Shown here piece by piece: positions 47,351-55,818 of a stretch of DNA of 64,000 bases (position 1 is the first letter of the stretch; the number at the start of each line of letters is the position of its first letter). The notes under the pieces were generated by a model that saw only the letters and a list, made by a program, of their open reading frames with translations, had not been told where the DNA came from and searched no databases. The stretch is from Pseudoalteromonas sp. MEBiC 03607 (lineage in GTDB: Bacteria; Pseudomonadota; Gammaproteobacteria; Enterobacterales; Alteromonadaceae). The stretch covers positions 62,001 to 126,000 of the forward strand of contig NZ_SRRY01000001.1 of NCBI RefSeq assembly GCF_004792295.1. The letters are read 5' to 3'. The position numbers and the translations under genes are program-made.

Positions 47351-47484
47351 CACAAAGAGGGTAAGAGGCGCTTCGCTTAAGAGAAAACTCAGTTCTCTTC
47401 CTCTATGCTCTCTGTGTCCTCTGTGGTTAGAAAAAGATCTTTAATTCACAAAGAGGACAAGAGGCGCTGCGCTTTAGAGAAAAC
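47351..47484. repeat. Direct repeats of a CACAAAGAGG unit
   Basis: A 38-nt unit at 47351-47388 recurs at 47447-47484 with four mismatches. The shared frame is CACAAAGAGG...AAGAGGCGC...AGAGAAAAC. Between and after them lie related inverted segments (CTCTGTGTCCTCTGTGG at 47410-47426 and CTCTTTGTG near 47517). Together with the REP pair, it fills the 372-bp gap before the VOC gene. Confidence 0.65.
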
Positions 47485-47576
47485 AAAAAACACAATTATC
47501 ACTTCCTCATTCTCTTCTCTTTGTGCATATATTTTTCTCGACCTTCTAGTGCTCGGCTAAAAGCTGACTGCTCTAG

Positions 47577-47993
47577 CTACAAGTCATTATTCCTTTCACT
47601 CGGTATATCACTGAAATACTCTACAAACTCAACTTCAAAACCTGCGGGATCGATAAAATATACATTTTTACGATACGGGTTTTCTGGACCCTGTTTATCT
47701 ATTTCATAACCAGCGTCAACCAAGCGTTCAATTACGGCATTAATATCGTTTGTCACATAAGCAAAATGAGCAAGGCCCACTTGGTGCCCTGCTAAATCAC
47801 GGTTTTCGTCTTCACCGTTATCGCTCAGTGCAAGATATTGGTAATCATCACCAAAGTGCAGCCATTTGCGCGGCTTGCCTGACCATGTGCTATCACCTTG
47901 GCTACGCACCCGCCAATGTGGGAATGCGGCTTTATAAAAGTGCAGCATGGCATCAACATTACTAACAACAAGGTTTACGTGCTCTAAATACAT
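47577..47993 (-). CDS. VOC-family (glyoxalase/dioxygenase fold) protein
   Basis: From ATG 47993 the product has 138 residues and begins MYLEHVNLVVSNVDAMLHFY, the normal VOC start. The open frame extends 48 bases further without support. Metal-ligand positions are visible in LEHVNL, VGLAHFAYVTND and VYFIDPAGFEVEFVEYF. The paired beta-alpha-beta-beta-beta modules fit glyoxalase I, fosfomycin-resistance or ring-cleavage enzymes. The substrate is not inferable. Confidence 0.85.
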   Translation of the reverse strand: MYLEHVNLVVSNVDAMLHFYKAAFPHWRVRSQGDSTWSGKPRKWLHFGDDYQYLALSDNGEDENRDLAGHQVGLAHFAYVTNDINAVIERLVDAGYEIDKQGPENPYRKNVYFIDPAGFEVEFVEYFSDIPSERNNDL

Positions 47994-48071
47994 GGTAGTT
48001 TTCCTTTTTATTTTTAAACTGCCATCAAGATAAAACCTCAAGTTAAGTTCAGGTAAAGCACTTTTTCAAAT

Positions 48072-48100
48072 AAAAAAGCCCCACAAACGTGAGGCTTTAA
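48072..48100 (-). terminator. Terminator of pmbA
   Basis: On the minus strand AAGCCTCAC-GTTT-GTGGGGCTT (one T-G pair) is followed by a T-run, about 23 bases after the pmbA stop. Confidence 0.85.
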
Positions 48101-48122
48101 AAATTGAGTAGTTATTGATGAA

Positions 48123-49460
48123 TCAGCTACCAGCAACCTGCATTTGTTCAATCAATACAGAGCCGGTTTGAATACCGCCACGGCGCTCGATATCGCCACC
48201 TAAACCGACTACCGCTTTAAACATATCTTTTAAGTTACCAGCAATTGTGATTTCACTGACTGGGTATTGGATTTCGCCATTCTCAACCCAGAAACCCGCC
48301 GCGCCACGTGAGTAATCACCCGTTACAGTGTTCACACCTTGACCCATAAGCTCGGTTACTAGTAAACCTGTGCCCATAGTTTTTAAGAGTGCTTTTAAGT
48401 CAGCATGAGTTTGCTCAACTAACCAGTTATGAATACCACCAGCATGACCCGTTGGTGTCATAGACAGTTTACGTGCAGCGTAGCTTGCTAATAGATATGT
48501 TTGAAGCTCACCACCTTGAATAATTTCACGGTCGATAGTTTTTAACCCTTCCGAGTCGAATGGTGAAGACGCTAAGCCTTTTAATAAATGTGGACGCTCA
48601 GAAATATTTACACAATCACTAAATACTTTTGTGCCTAAGCTATCAAGCAAAAAGCTCGATTTACGGTAAAGCGCGCCGCCACCAATCGCAGACACTAAAT
48701 GACCGAATAGTGAGTTGGCAATATCTGCTCTGAAGATAACTGGCACTTTCATGGTACCTAGCTTTTGACTATTCAGCTTAGCCAATGTTTCTGTTGCCGC
48801 TTCGAGGCCTACTTTTGCAGCATCGTTTAAATCATCTTTATGTCGCGCTACGGTATAAGCAGAATCGCGCTGCATTTGCTCACCATCTTTACCAATCACC
48901 ATGGTGCTAATGCTATGACGCGTGCGCGGGTAACCTGCAATCATGCCATGGCTGTTGCCATAAACACGCAAACCTTGGTGAGAAGAAAAACTCGCACCGT
49001 CTGAATTTACAATACGCTCATCGGCATTTAGTGCCGCCTGCTCTGCTTGATGGCAAAGCTCAATACCTTGCTCTGGGCTTACTTCCCACGGGTGATACAG
49101 ATCTAAATCAAGTGGTGCGAATTCAAGCAGTTCTTTATCTGCGATACCATTGTATGGATCATCTGAAGTGAATTTAGCAATATCAATGGCTTTTTCGACC
49201 ACTGTACGTAATGTTTTAGGGTTTAAATCAGCCGTTGAAGCAGAGCCTTTGTTATTCCCCACATAAACACTAATACCTAAGCCACCGTCTTGGTTAAACT
49301 CTATTGTTTCAACTTCGCCCATGCGCGTACTAACAGACAAACCTGACGTGCTCGACATCGCCGCTTCTGCAGCAGTAGCACCCAACTTTTTTGCATGCTC
49401 AAGTACTTCGCTTACCGCGTCTTTCACTTCAGAAATGTGTTGATAAATAGGATCTTTCAT
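48123..49460 (-). CDS. pmbA: TldE/PmbA-family metalloprotease subunit
   Basis: PmbA (TldE) partners TldD in a heteromeric protease that matures microcin B17 and degrades CcdA in E. coli. The 445-residue product (E. coli 450) has the conserved STSGLSVSTRMGEVETIEFN near residue 37. The C-terminal half carries YLLASYAARKLSMTPTGHAG, ELMGQGVNTVTGDYSRGAAG and FWVENGEIQYPVSEITIAGN. PmbA lacks the HExxH active-site helix of TldD; none is seen here. It diverges from darP, the usual gammaproteobacterial arrangement. Confidence 0.96.
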   Translation of the reverse strand: MKDPIYQHISEVKDAVSEVLEHAKKLGATAAEAAMSSTSGLSVSTRMGEVETIEFNQDGGLGISVYVGNNKGSASTADLNPKTLRTVVEKAIDIAKFTSDDPYNGIADKELLEFAPLDLDLYHPWEVSPEQGIELCHQAEQAALNADERIVNSDGASFSSHQGLRVYGNSHGMIAGYPRTRHSISTMVIGKDGEQMQRDSAYTVARHKDDLNDAAKVGLEAATETLAKLNSQKLGTMKVPVIFRADIANSLFGHLVSAIGGGALYRKSSFLLDSLGTKVFSDCVNISERPHLLKGLASSPFDSEGLKTIDREIIQGGELQTYLLASYAARKLSMTPTGHAGGIHNWLVEQTHADLKALLKTMGTGLLVTELMGQGVNTVTGDYSRGAAGFWVENGEIQYPVSEITIAGNLKDMFKAVVGLGGDIERRGGIQTGSVLIEQMQVAGS

Positions 49461-49585
49461 CTTGTGTGTCCTAGGTTCTGATATTTTTTATAGTGTAGCG
49501 AATGCTAACACACTGCGAGACGTGCATCAGCTAATATTAATCATTAACTAAATGACGTATAATAGCGAATAGTTAAGTTTACTGA

Positions 49586-50119
49586 ATGAGCATCCTTATG
49601 GCGAAGAAGAAAAAGCCACTTATCGAAGAAGAAATTATTTACGTATCAAAAAGCGAGTTAAAACGTGAAGCCATGCAATATCATGGTTTGGGTGCTGAAA
49701 TCGCGAAAATGCCGAAAAAGCAACGCGATCGCTTACCACTCAATCACGATTTAAAAGAAGCCCTTGTTGTTTCTGATAAAGTAAGTGATAAGAGCGATGC
49801 TTACCGTCGTAACTTAAACTATATCGCAAAAGTATTACGTACTACTGAAAACGTTGATGAAATCCAAGCGATGATCGATATTATGCTCAACAAAAACAAC
49901 CAAGCGGATGTTTTGATGAACAAAATCGAAACGCTACGTGATGATTTAATCAAACAAGGTGACGATCTGATCAATTCAACAATTGATCAATACCCTTCTC
50001 TTGAGCGCCAAAAAATGCGCCAGTTAGTACGCAGCGCCGCAAAAGAAGTAAAAGCTGAAAAGCCAGCCAAAGCGTACAAAGAGTTATTCCAGTATCTTAA
50101 AGATGCGATTATGGTTTAA
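49586..50119 (+). CDS. darP: Ribosome-associated protein DarP (YjgA)
   Basis: DarP/YjgA binds late 50S precursors and helps form the peptidyl-transferase centre. The 177-residue product has the family core EEEIIYVSKSELKREAMQYH near residue 14, then LGAEIAKMPKKQRDRLPL, and ends FQYLKDAIMV. The C-terminal part is helical and basic. The start may be ATG 49586 or ATG 49598 (MAKKKKPL); neither has a strong ribosome binding site. Divergence from pmbA supports the name. Confidence 0.93.
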   Translation: MSILMAKKKKPLIEEEIIYVSKSELKREAMQYHGLGAEIAKMPKKQRDRLPLNHDLKEALVVSDKVSDKSDAYRRNLNYIAKVLRTTENVDEIQAMIDIMLNKNNQADVLMNKIETLRDDLIKQGDDLINSTIDQYPSLERQKMRQLVRSAAKEVKAEKPAKAYKELFQYLKDAIMV

Positions 50120-50130
50120 TTTGTATACAG

Positions 50131-50162
50131 AAAGCCGCTTAATGATAGTTTTGCGGCTTTTT
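50131..50162 (+). terminator. Terminator of darP
   Basis: AAAGCCGC (50131-50138) pairs with GCGGCTTT (50153-50160) over a 14-nt loop, followed by TT. It lies 11 bases after the darP stop. Confidence 0.8.
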
Positions 50163-50190
50163 AATAATCATTTCGGCGCTAAAACACCTT

Positions 50191-50223
50191 CTACAACCCC
50201 GTAGGAACGGCTTTAGCCGTGAA
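50191..50223 (+). repeat. REP unit on the left flank of the RAYT gene
   Basis: CTACAACCCCGTAGGAACGG followed by CTTTAGCCGTGAA is the same unit repeated right of the transposase gene. It contains two nested hairpins: CTAC/GTAG and CGGC-TTTA-GCCG. Confidence 0.88.
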
Positions 50224-50231
50224 GAATTTAC

Positions 50232-50720
50232 CTATAAATAGATACAATCCCAAAAAGGGTAATCACGCACACTTTTAACAATTCCGGCCCTCAATGGGTT
50301 TGCGATGATGTACCTCGATACTCCAAGCAAATGTTCTTCGTTCCTTATTAAAGAATCATAATATCCAGGCTGCCAAATTTTTCGTTTAGAGCATGTTTGC
50401 TTGTTTATGAGATATGAACTCTTCCCTTTGACCTCTTGAATCAATCGAGCTAAAGGTACTTTATCTTGTAATTGAAATAACCAGTGTAGGTGATCAGGCA
50501 TTACCACAAAACAGATAGTTTTAGCTTTAATTTCTTCTATAGCCCTTAGAGTGTTAATTAAAGCTCGTGCATTATTAAAGTCAGAGAAATAACATTTTCT
50601 ATCAAGCGTTGAAGTGGTAACAGAGTAATAATGAAATGGGATTGATACCCTATGCTTTCTTAGATTTTGATAATGTGCGGTCATCCATAACCCTCCATTT
50701 ATTATCTTAAATCTAGACAA
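50232..50720 (-). CDS. REP-associated tyrosine transposase (RAYT)
   Basis: RAYTs are Y1 HUH-superfamily endonucleases related to IS200/IS605 transposases and thought to spread REP sequences. The 162-residue product has the HUH pair in VVMPDHLHWLFQL near residue 78. The catalytic tyrosine region is IWQPGYYDSLIRNEEHLLGV near 117, and RYIIANPLRAGIVKSVRDYPFW is the conserved C-terminal segment. A REP unit lies 9 bp from its 3' end and several more lie upstream of it. It looks intact. The start may be ATG 50720 or the internal ATG 50684 (MTAHYQNLRKHR). Confidence 0.93.
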   Translation of the reverse strand: MSRFKIINGGLWMTAHYQNLRKHRVSIPFHYYSVTTSTLDRKCYFSDFNNARALINTLRAIEEIKAKTICFVVMPDHLHWLFQLQDKVPLARLIQEVKGKSSYLINKQTCSKRKIWQPGYYDSLIRNEEHLLGVSRYIIANPLRAGIVKSVRDYPFWDCIYL

Positions 50721-50742
50721 AGACGTATAAGAATCAAGTTAA

Positions 50743-51093
50743 ACCCTCGTATGAACCGCTTTAGCCGTGAACATCACGAACAAAAAAATCACCTGAACAT
50801 TCCGGCGTTAATACACCTCCTAAAATCCCGTAGGAACGGCTTTAGCCGTGAACATCACGCACAACAATCATCTATCATTTCGGCGTTAAAACACCTCCTA
50901 CAACCCCGTAGGAACGGCTTTAGCCGTGAACATCACGCACAACAATCATCTATCATTCCAGCGTTAATACACCTCCTACAACCCCGTAGAAACGGCTTTA
51001 GCCGTGAACATCACGTACAAAGATCGCCTGAATATTTCGGCGTTAAAACACCTCCTACAATCCCGTAGGAACGGCTTTAGCCGTGAACATCAC
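50743..51093 (+). repeat. REP array beside the RAYT gene
   Basis: Four near-identical REP units, plus a partial one at the left end (50743-50779), occur with a period of about 78 bp. Each carries CCCGTAGGAACGGCTTTAGC followed by CGTGAACATCACG. Cores lie at about 50828, 50907, 50985 and 51063; a truncated TCCTAC remnant follows at 51131. The spacer CAACAATCATCTATCATTTC then GGCGTTAAAACACCTCCTAC is also repeated, so whole REP-plus-spacer units were duplicated. Because 78 is divisible by three, the array keeps an open frame that is not a gene. Confidence 0.92.
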
Positions 51094-51160
51094 GCATAAA
51101 AATTATCTATAATTTCGGCGTTAAAACGCCTCCTACGTCAAAGCTTTCTGCTCCTAAAAC

Positions 51161-51195
51161 AAAAAAGCTCTGAGCGTTCACTCAGAGCCTTTTTA
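51161..51195 (-). terminator. Terminator of the M13 peptidase gene
   Basis: CTCTGAG (51168-51174) and CTCAGAG (51181-51187) form the stem with a six-base loop, flanked by A-rich and T-rich runs, 14 bases after the peptidase stop on the minus strand. Confidence 0.85.
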
Positions 51196-51208
51196 AATCG
51201 ATAATCAA

Positions 51209-53281
51209 TTACCAGATTTTTACGCGATCTTCTGGTTTGATATACATCTTGTCGCCTTCTTTCACATCAAACGCTTGATAGAATTCTGGCATGTTTGAAA
51301 GAATACCGATTACACGGTAGTGGCTTGGTGAATGAGGGTCTGTCATTAGGCGGTTACGTAACTCTTCGTCACGGTATTTACGACGCCAAATTTGTGACCA
51401 TCCCATGAAGAAACGTTGATCACCCGTGTAACCATCAATCACAGGCGCTTTTTCATCACCAAGTGATAATTGGTAAGCAGTATAGGCAACTGTTAAGCCG
51501 CCTAAGTCACCAATATTTTCACCTAATGTTAGCTCACCATTTACGCTAGCATCTTCAAATGGCTTATATTCATTATACTGAGCAACTAGCTGACCTGTGC
51601 GCTCTTCAAACTGTTTAAGGTCTGATTCGCTCCACCAGTTACGTAAGTTTCCGTCACCATCGTATTTCGCACCTTGGTCATCAAAACCGTGACCAAGTTC
51701 GTGGCCGATTACCGCACCGATTGCACCGTAGTTAACAGCGTCATCGGCTTCAAGGTTAAAGAATGGCGGTTGTAAGATAGCCGCAGGGAATACGATTTCG
51801 TTGTTCACTGGGTTGTAGTAAGCGTTTACTGTTTGTGGTGTCATGTGCCACTCAGAGCGATCAACTGGCTTACCTAGTTTAGCAATCATATCGGCATACT
51901 CCCATTCGCTGTGGCGAATGTAATTACCGACTAAATCATCGCTTTTAACTTCAAGTGCTGAGTAGTCTTTCCATTTATCTGGGTAACCGATTTTTGGCGT
52001 GAACTTATCAAGCTTTTCTTTTGCAGCGATTTTTGTTTCTGGGCTCATCCACTCAAGGTTTTCAATCGCAACTGCGTAACCTCTAATTACGTTATCAACT
52101 AACTCTTCCATACGCGCTTTCGCTTCAGGTGGGAAGTTATCTTTAACGTATACTTTACCAAGCATTTCACCTAATACACCGTTTGATGCATCAACTGCTT
52201 TTTTCCAAAGCGGAGATTGCTCAGTCACACCACGAAGCGTTGTGCTGTAAAAATCAAAGTTAAGATCTACAAGCTCTTTATCTAATAGTGCAGCGTAGTT
52301 GCTCACAAAGTGGAACTTAAGGTAATTCTGCCAAGTTGCTAAGTCTGTATCCTTGTAGATACCTGCAAATTTTTCTAGGTAACTAGGTTGGCGAATGATT
52401 ACCTCTTCAGTTTTAATACCTGACGCATCAAGGTAAGCTGCAAAGTCAAAGTCGCCAGTAAGTTTGTTAGCATCTGCAACGCTCATCTTGTTGTAAGATT
52501 TAGTAGCATCACGACTTTCAACACGGCTCCACTGCGCATCAGCAATGCTTGTTTCAAGATCAATAATAGCTTTAGCCGCAGATTCTGCATCTGCTACACC
52601 CGCTTTACTTAAGATAGCTGTAACGTATGCTTGGTAAGCTTCACGAATTTTTGTGAATTTTTCATCGTCTTTTAGATAATAATCACGATCTGGTAAACCT
52701 AAACCAGACTGATAAACATACATCGCGTATTCGCTCGAGTTTTTTGCATCATTATTGACATAATAACCAAATGGTAAGCTACCACCTTTAATGCGAAGTT
52801 CAGCCATTAAAGCAACAAGCTCAGGCTTGCTCTTTACTGCATCAACGCTTGCAAGTACTGGCGTTAATGGTTTGATACCAGCCGCTTCACGGCCTGCTTC
52901 ATCCATATAGCTGTTATAGAACGCCGCTAACTTAGCTTCATCTGACCCCGGTTTAACATTAGTGTTTGCCGCTGCCTTTTCTAGCACTTCTTTCATCGCT
53001 TTTTGCGAATCATCGTAAAGCTGAGTGAATGAACCATAGTTTGATTTATCACCCGGAATTTCTGTTTTTTCTAACCATTCGCCGTTTACGTGATAGTAAA
53101 AGTCATCTTGTGCGCGAACAGACTTGTCCATGTTCGCCAGTTCAATACCTGAATTTAAAGGTGCTTTTGCTTCAGTGACGGCCGCAGTTGCTGGTGCTTT
53201 AGTTTCTTGTTCTTTTTCACCACAACCAACAAGACCGAGGGCTAGTGCAATACTTGCCGCGGTAAGTGTTACTTTTTTCAT
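51209..53281 (-). CDS. pepO: M13-family zinc metallopeptidase, lipoprotein
   Basis: The 690-residue product has a lipoprotein signal with lipobox LVGC near residue 20 (ALALGLVGCGEKEQ). It shows neprilysin-family motifs: NAYYNPVNNEIVFPAAILQP, the zinc helix GAVIGHELGHGFDDQGAKYD (HExxH), and GENIGDLGGLTVAYTAY with the third zinc ligand. It ends with the M13 C-terminal motif (EDRVKIW). It should cleave peptides in the periplasm or at the outer membrane. The unusually strong A/P/T linker after the lipid anchor is common in secreted marine enzymes. Confidence 0.95.
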   Translation of the reverse strand: MKKVTLTAASIALALGLVGCGEKEQETKAPATAAVTEAKAPLNSGIELANMDKSVRAQDDFYYHVNGEWLEKTEIPGDKSNYGSFTQLYDDSQKAMKEVLEKAAANTNVKPGSDEAKLAAFYNSYMDEAGREAAGIKPLTPVLASVDAVKSKPELVALMAELRIKGGSLPFGYYVNNDAKNSSEYAMYVYQSGLGLPDRDYYLKDDEKFTKIREAYQAYVTAILSKAGVADAESAAKAIIDLETSIADAQWSRVESRDATKSYNKMSVADANKLTGDFDFAAYLDASGIKTEEVIIRQPSYLEKFAGIYKDTDLATWQNYLKFHFVSNYAALLDKELVDLNFDFYSTTLRGVTEQSPLWKKAVDASNGVLGEMLGKVYVKDNFPPEAKARMEELVDNVIRGYAVAIENLEWMSPETKIAAKEKLDKFTPKIGYPDKWKDYSALEVKSDDLVGNYIRHSEWEYADMIAKLGKPVDRSEWHMTPQTVNAYYNPVNNEIVFPAAILQPPFFNLEADDAVNYGAIGAVIGHELGHGFDDQGAKYDGDGNLRNWWSESDLKQFEERTGQLVAQYNEYKPFEDASVNGELTLGENIGDLGGLTVAYTAYQLSLGDEKAPVIDGYTGDQRFFMGWSQIWRRKYRDEELRNRLMTDPHSPSHYRVIGILSNMPEFYQAFDVKEGDKMYIKPEDRVKIW

Positions 53282-53317
53282 GGGAGTCCCGTACTAATTA
53301 TTTTTTGATGTATTTAT

Positions 53318-53355
53318 CGAAAAACTAGCAAACCTAATTAATCATTAGTTTTTCG
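53318..53355. repeat. Inverted repeat upstream of the M13 peptidase
   Basis: CGAAAAACTA (53318-53327) and TAGTTTTTCG (53346-53355) form a perfect 10-bp inverted repeat 37 bp before the peptidase start. It could be a leader hairpin or an operator; no known consensus fits. Confidence 0.4.
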
Positions 53356-53532
53356 CTTTCTCCATAATAAACCTCTCAAGCAAAACAATAAAACCGAATA
53401 TGTAACAATTCTTATCAAAAAAAGATAAGCGGCATATCTGAGCGGTGAGGGGGGAAAAAGCGATAAGGTGAAGACCGTAATGGTATTCCTAACAACTCAT
53501 TAGCGTATATTTCGCAAGTCGAAGTCGTTATG

Positions 53533-53560
53533 AGCCGATGTTTTCACACATCAGCTTTTT
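53533..53560 (+). terminator. Orphan plus-strand terminator
   Basis: AGCCGATGT pairs with ACATCAGCT (one G-T pair) around a six-base loop and is followed by TTTT. The T-run is on the plus strand, but no plus-strand gene lies upstream as far as 51.1 kb. It may end an unannotated small RNA from 53.4 kb, or be a minus-strand hairpin after the 43-residue peptide gene. Confidence 0.5.
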
Positions 53561-53690
53561 AATTAGATGAAGCTTTCTTAAGCTGTGCAATCCCCCAAAA
53601 AAGCACCCCAGCCCCCGTGCATGATAAGAAAAAGAACAAACCCAAGCCGACAGGCGATCCCCAAAACAAAATACTGTATAAAACTTCCAT
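53559..53690 (-). CDS. 43-residue membrane peptide
   Basis: The product reads MEVLYSILFWGSPVGLGLFF, then FLSCTGAGVLFWGIAQLKKA, then SSN. AAAGGA lies seven bases before the ATG. Two hydrophobic segments with glycine kinks and a basic/polar tail suggest an inner-membrane peptide. It lies 68 bp after the probable anti-sigma gene on the same strand, so it may be the last gene of that operon. I recognise no family. Confidence 0.6.
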   Translation of the reverse strand: MEVLYSILFWGSPVGLGLFFFLSCTGAGVLFWGIAQLKKASSN

Positions 53691-53758
53691 CTATATATCC
53701 TTTATTATTATTTGAATAACACGTTATATAAGTTTTAGGAACGGCTCGTCAAGAAGCA

Positions 53759-54331
53759 TTATCCACGCATTGCTTGAATACTCTCTAGCGCTTTAGCAAG
53801 CTGTGCTCTTAGTTTTTTATAACGTATATAAACAGCCAGTACGATAATGCCATTAATGCCAAGCTGGATAAGCCATAGGCTGTATGTTTTAAACATTACC
53901 ATGTTAAACAAAGCAACGATTAGCAAAGCGCACCAAAGAACGACACAGCCAATAAAACTCACTTGCCAGTAATGAACTTGGTGCTTCAGCTGGTTTTCTT
54001 TAAAATTAAGCATTGCATTGACATCTAGCGTTTCTGCTCGCCAAAGCTTTCGTCTTAAACGGTATGACCAAATCCCAAAACCTAAAGGAATAGGCGCTAA
54101 TAGCGCAAACATAATGGTTTCATAGGTATTTTTTGCCTCAAACAACATGGCGTAAATACAAAACACGGTTACCACAACACCTAATAAAGAGTCGATTAAA
54201 CCTTTTAGCTTTAACTTAGTTCGCGACTTTTGTGTTTGCGCAATTAACGCCGCGCTATCCACCTTCGGGGTTGCTTGCACGAATGCCTGCTGCCACTTAG
54301 CTAATTGATCATCTGCTTCGAATTTATCCAC
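53759..54331 (-). CDS. Membrane protein, probable anti-sigma factor
   Basis: The 190-residue product has a cytoplasmic N-terminus (about 1-45) with WQQAFVQATPKVDSAALIAQ, then four membrane helices (about 45-62, 70-88, 123-142, 147-167). It starts 4 bp after an ECF sigma gene and is on the same strand. This linkage and the cytoplasmic-plus-membrane layout are typical of anti-sigma factors. The N-terminal part lacks the zinc HxxxCxxC motif, so it is not a ZAS-type protein. The call rests mainly on gene context. Confidence 0.65.
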   Translation of the reverse strand: MDKFEADDQLAKWQQAFVQATPKVDSAALIAQTQKSRTKLKLKGLIDSLLGVVVTVFCIYAMLFEAKNTYETIMFALLAPIPLGFGIWSYRLRRKLWRAETLDVNAMLNFKENQLKHQVHYWQVSFIGCVVLWCALLIVALFNMVMFKTYSLWLIQLGINGIIVLAVYIRYKKLRAQLAKALESIQAMRG

Positions 54332-54335
54332 TTTA

Positions 54336-54839
54336 TTACTCCATTAGGCTCGCAAGTTGCTGTCTTGCTCTACTTGCACGTTTAGCAACTGCATCTTCAG
54401 ACAATCCCAGCGTTTGAGCTATCTCATTTTGATTAAACCCTTCAAGCTGTAAAGCAAGCACCTGCCGGTATTTCAGCGCTAATTTACGAAGGGCAGCCAT
54501 TAAATCTAAACTGTCGTCTGGTGATTTATGTGCACTTAAGGCGTGGGTGTAATTAATACTTTCAGAGCTGGCCACCTCTTTGCAGTTTTGCTCTTTAATC
54601 ACATGATCAACCGCTTTATTGTGAGCTATTCGGGCAATATAGGTTTTTATGCTGGCATCGCCACGAAAGGCAACATCGGGTGATGAGTCATTACTTTCAA
54701 AAGCGCGCCAAACAGCCAGCGACATCTCTTGAATTAGCTCATCTTGTAGCGCTTGATTGATCTCGTAGGTTGCAGCAACACGCGCCAACAGCGGCGCGTA
54801 TTCATTCAGCAATGTGTTTATTTGAACATCAGCTTTCAC
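54336..54839 (-). CDS. ECF-type sigma-70 family factor
   Basis: The 167-residue product has region 2 (YAPLLARVAATYEINQALQD, QEMSLAVWRAF and TYIARIAHNKAVDHVIKE) and region 4 (LALKYRQVLALQLEGFNQNE and IAQTLGLSEDAVAKRASRAR). It lacks region 3, as extracytoplasmic-function sigma factors do. Its neighbours are a BPSS1780-type membrane protein 21 bp upstream and a probable anti-sigma gene 4 bp downstream. Target promoters cannot be named. Self-regulation is likely from the family but I see no clear promoter motif. Confidence 0.9.
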   Translation of the reverse strand: MKADVQINTLLNEYAPLLARVAATYEINQALQDELIQEMSLAVWRAFESNDSSPDVAFRGDASIKTYIARIAHNKAVDHVIKEQNCKEVASSESINYTHALSAHKSPDDSLDLMAALRKLALKYRQVLALQLEGFNQNEIAQTLGLSEDAVAKRASRARQQLASLME

Positions 54840-54860
54840 TGTACTTCCATGTTTTTATTA

Positions 54861-55568
54861 TTATTTGAACAAACGATTATAGGCACAAAAGTAGGTACAT
54901 GCTAATACCGGCCCTACCAACAACATAGGTAAAAGACTATAAGGGGCAGTAAAGGTAACGAGCATATTAATCAAACAAAGTATGCTTAATGGTTTAATCA
55001 CCGTTAATGCGGTTGTAATGCTTTCTTTTACAGCTGAAATAAGCGAAGCATTATTTAAAAGTAACAGGGGCACCACAAACATAAGCAGCATATTTATAGG
55101 GACAATTGATACAAACATAACCCCTACGCGCCAGCGCTCAACATCAACAAACTGACCAGACAATAATGCCGATAACTGCTCACTACCGATCAAAGCACTG
55201 CCAACAGCAAATTGCACCAGCGCCAGTAAAATACCCACAACAGACCAAATCGCAACCCTGCCCCACTTCACCCATGTTGCATTGTGCCTAAATGAAAAGC
55301 TTTGCTGATTATTCAGGTTAAACAACAAAGGCCATACCGTTGCCATAAGCATAGGCGCTAACCATTTTGATACGGTTAAACCAGTAGGTGCAGGCAATAG
55401 TTGCACCACACCAGGTACAATAGCGAACAGCGTCATAAGTAAGAAAAGTTTAAACGGTGCTTTTTTAAATAGCCGCCACCCTTCTTTTAACCAAAGAGTA
55501 GCATCACTAAATGGTGCGTTCATTGAATCAAGTTTTAGCGTATTCACAGTTGAGGTTGTAATCGTCAT
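54861..55568 (-). CDS. BPSS1780-family membrane protein
   Basis: Translation from ATG 55568 gives 235 residues; AAGGAC lies eight bases upstream, and a further in-frame start at 55634 is less likely. The protein has the family opening (LWLKEGWRLFKKAPFKLFLL) and five or six membrane helices with VGPVLACTYFCAYNRLFK at the end. The family is of unknown function. It is first in a probable operon with the sigma and anti-sigma genes. Confidence 0.75.
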   Translation of the reverse strand: MTITTSTVNTLKLDSMNAPFSDATLWLKEGWRLFKKAPFKLFLLMTLFAIVPGVVQLLPAPTGLTVSKWLAPMLMATVWPLLFNLNNQQSFSFRHNATWVKWGRVAIWSVVGILLALVQFAVGSALIGSEQLSALLSGQFVDVERWRVGVMFVSIVPINMLLMFVVPLLLLNNASLISAVKESITTALTVIKPLSILCLINMLVTFTAPYSLLPMLLVGPVLACTYFCAYNRLFK

Positions 55569-55818
55569 GAGTTTGTCCTTTTCGTAAAAATAGATACACA
55601 AGACACTGCCTATCGCTACCACCAAATAGAACAACTTCGTGTCATTTGCAGCTATAGACGAGACAAACTCTAAAAACCTGACAAAATATTTTTAAAAAAA
55701 TAAAAATATTTTTTATTTCGTTGAATTTTAAGGATAAAAAAGAGGTGGAACAAAAGTGGAACACAATTGCTAAAAATAGATATAAGCTTTTGATTTTTGG
55801 ATTTTTACAGTAAGAAAA

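Noticed and set aside
50751..51068. 105-codon open frame through the REP array
   Set aside because: It exists only because the repeat period (78 nt) is divisible by three; the translation is the repeat unit read four times and has no ribosome binding site.
50743..51093. Regular direct repeats resembling a CRISPR array
   Set aside because: The spacers are as conserved as the repeats, the units are REP hairpins, and no cas gene is near.
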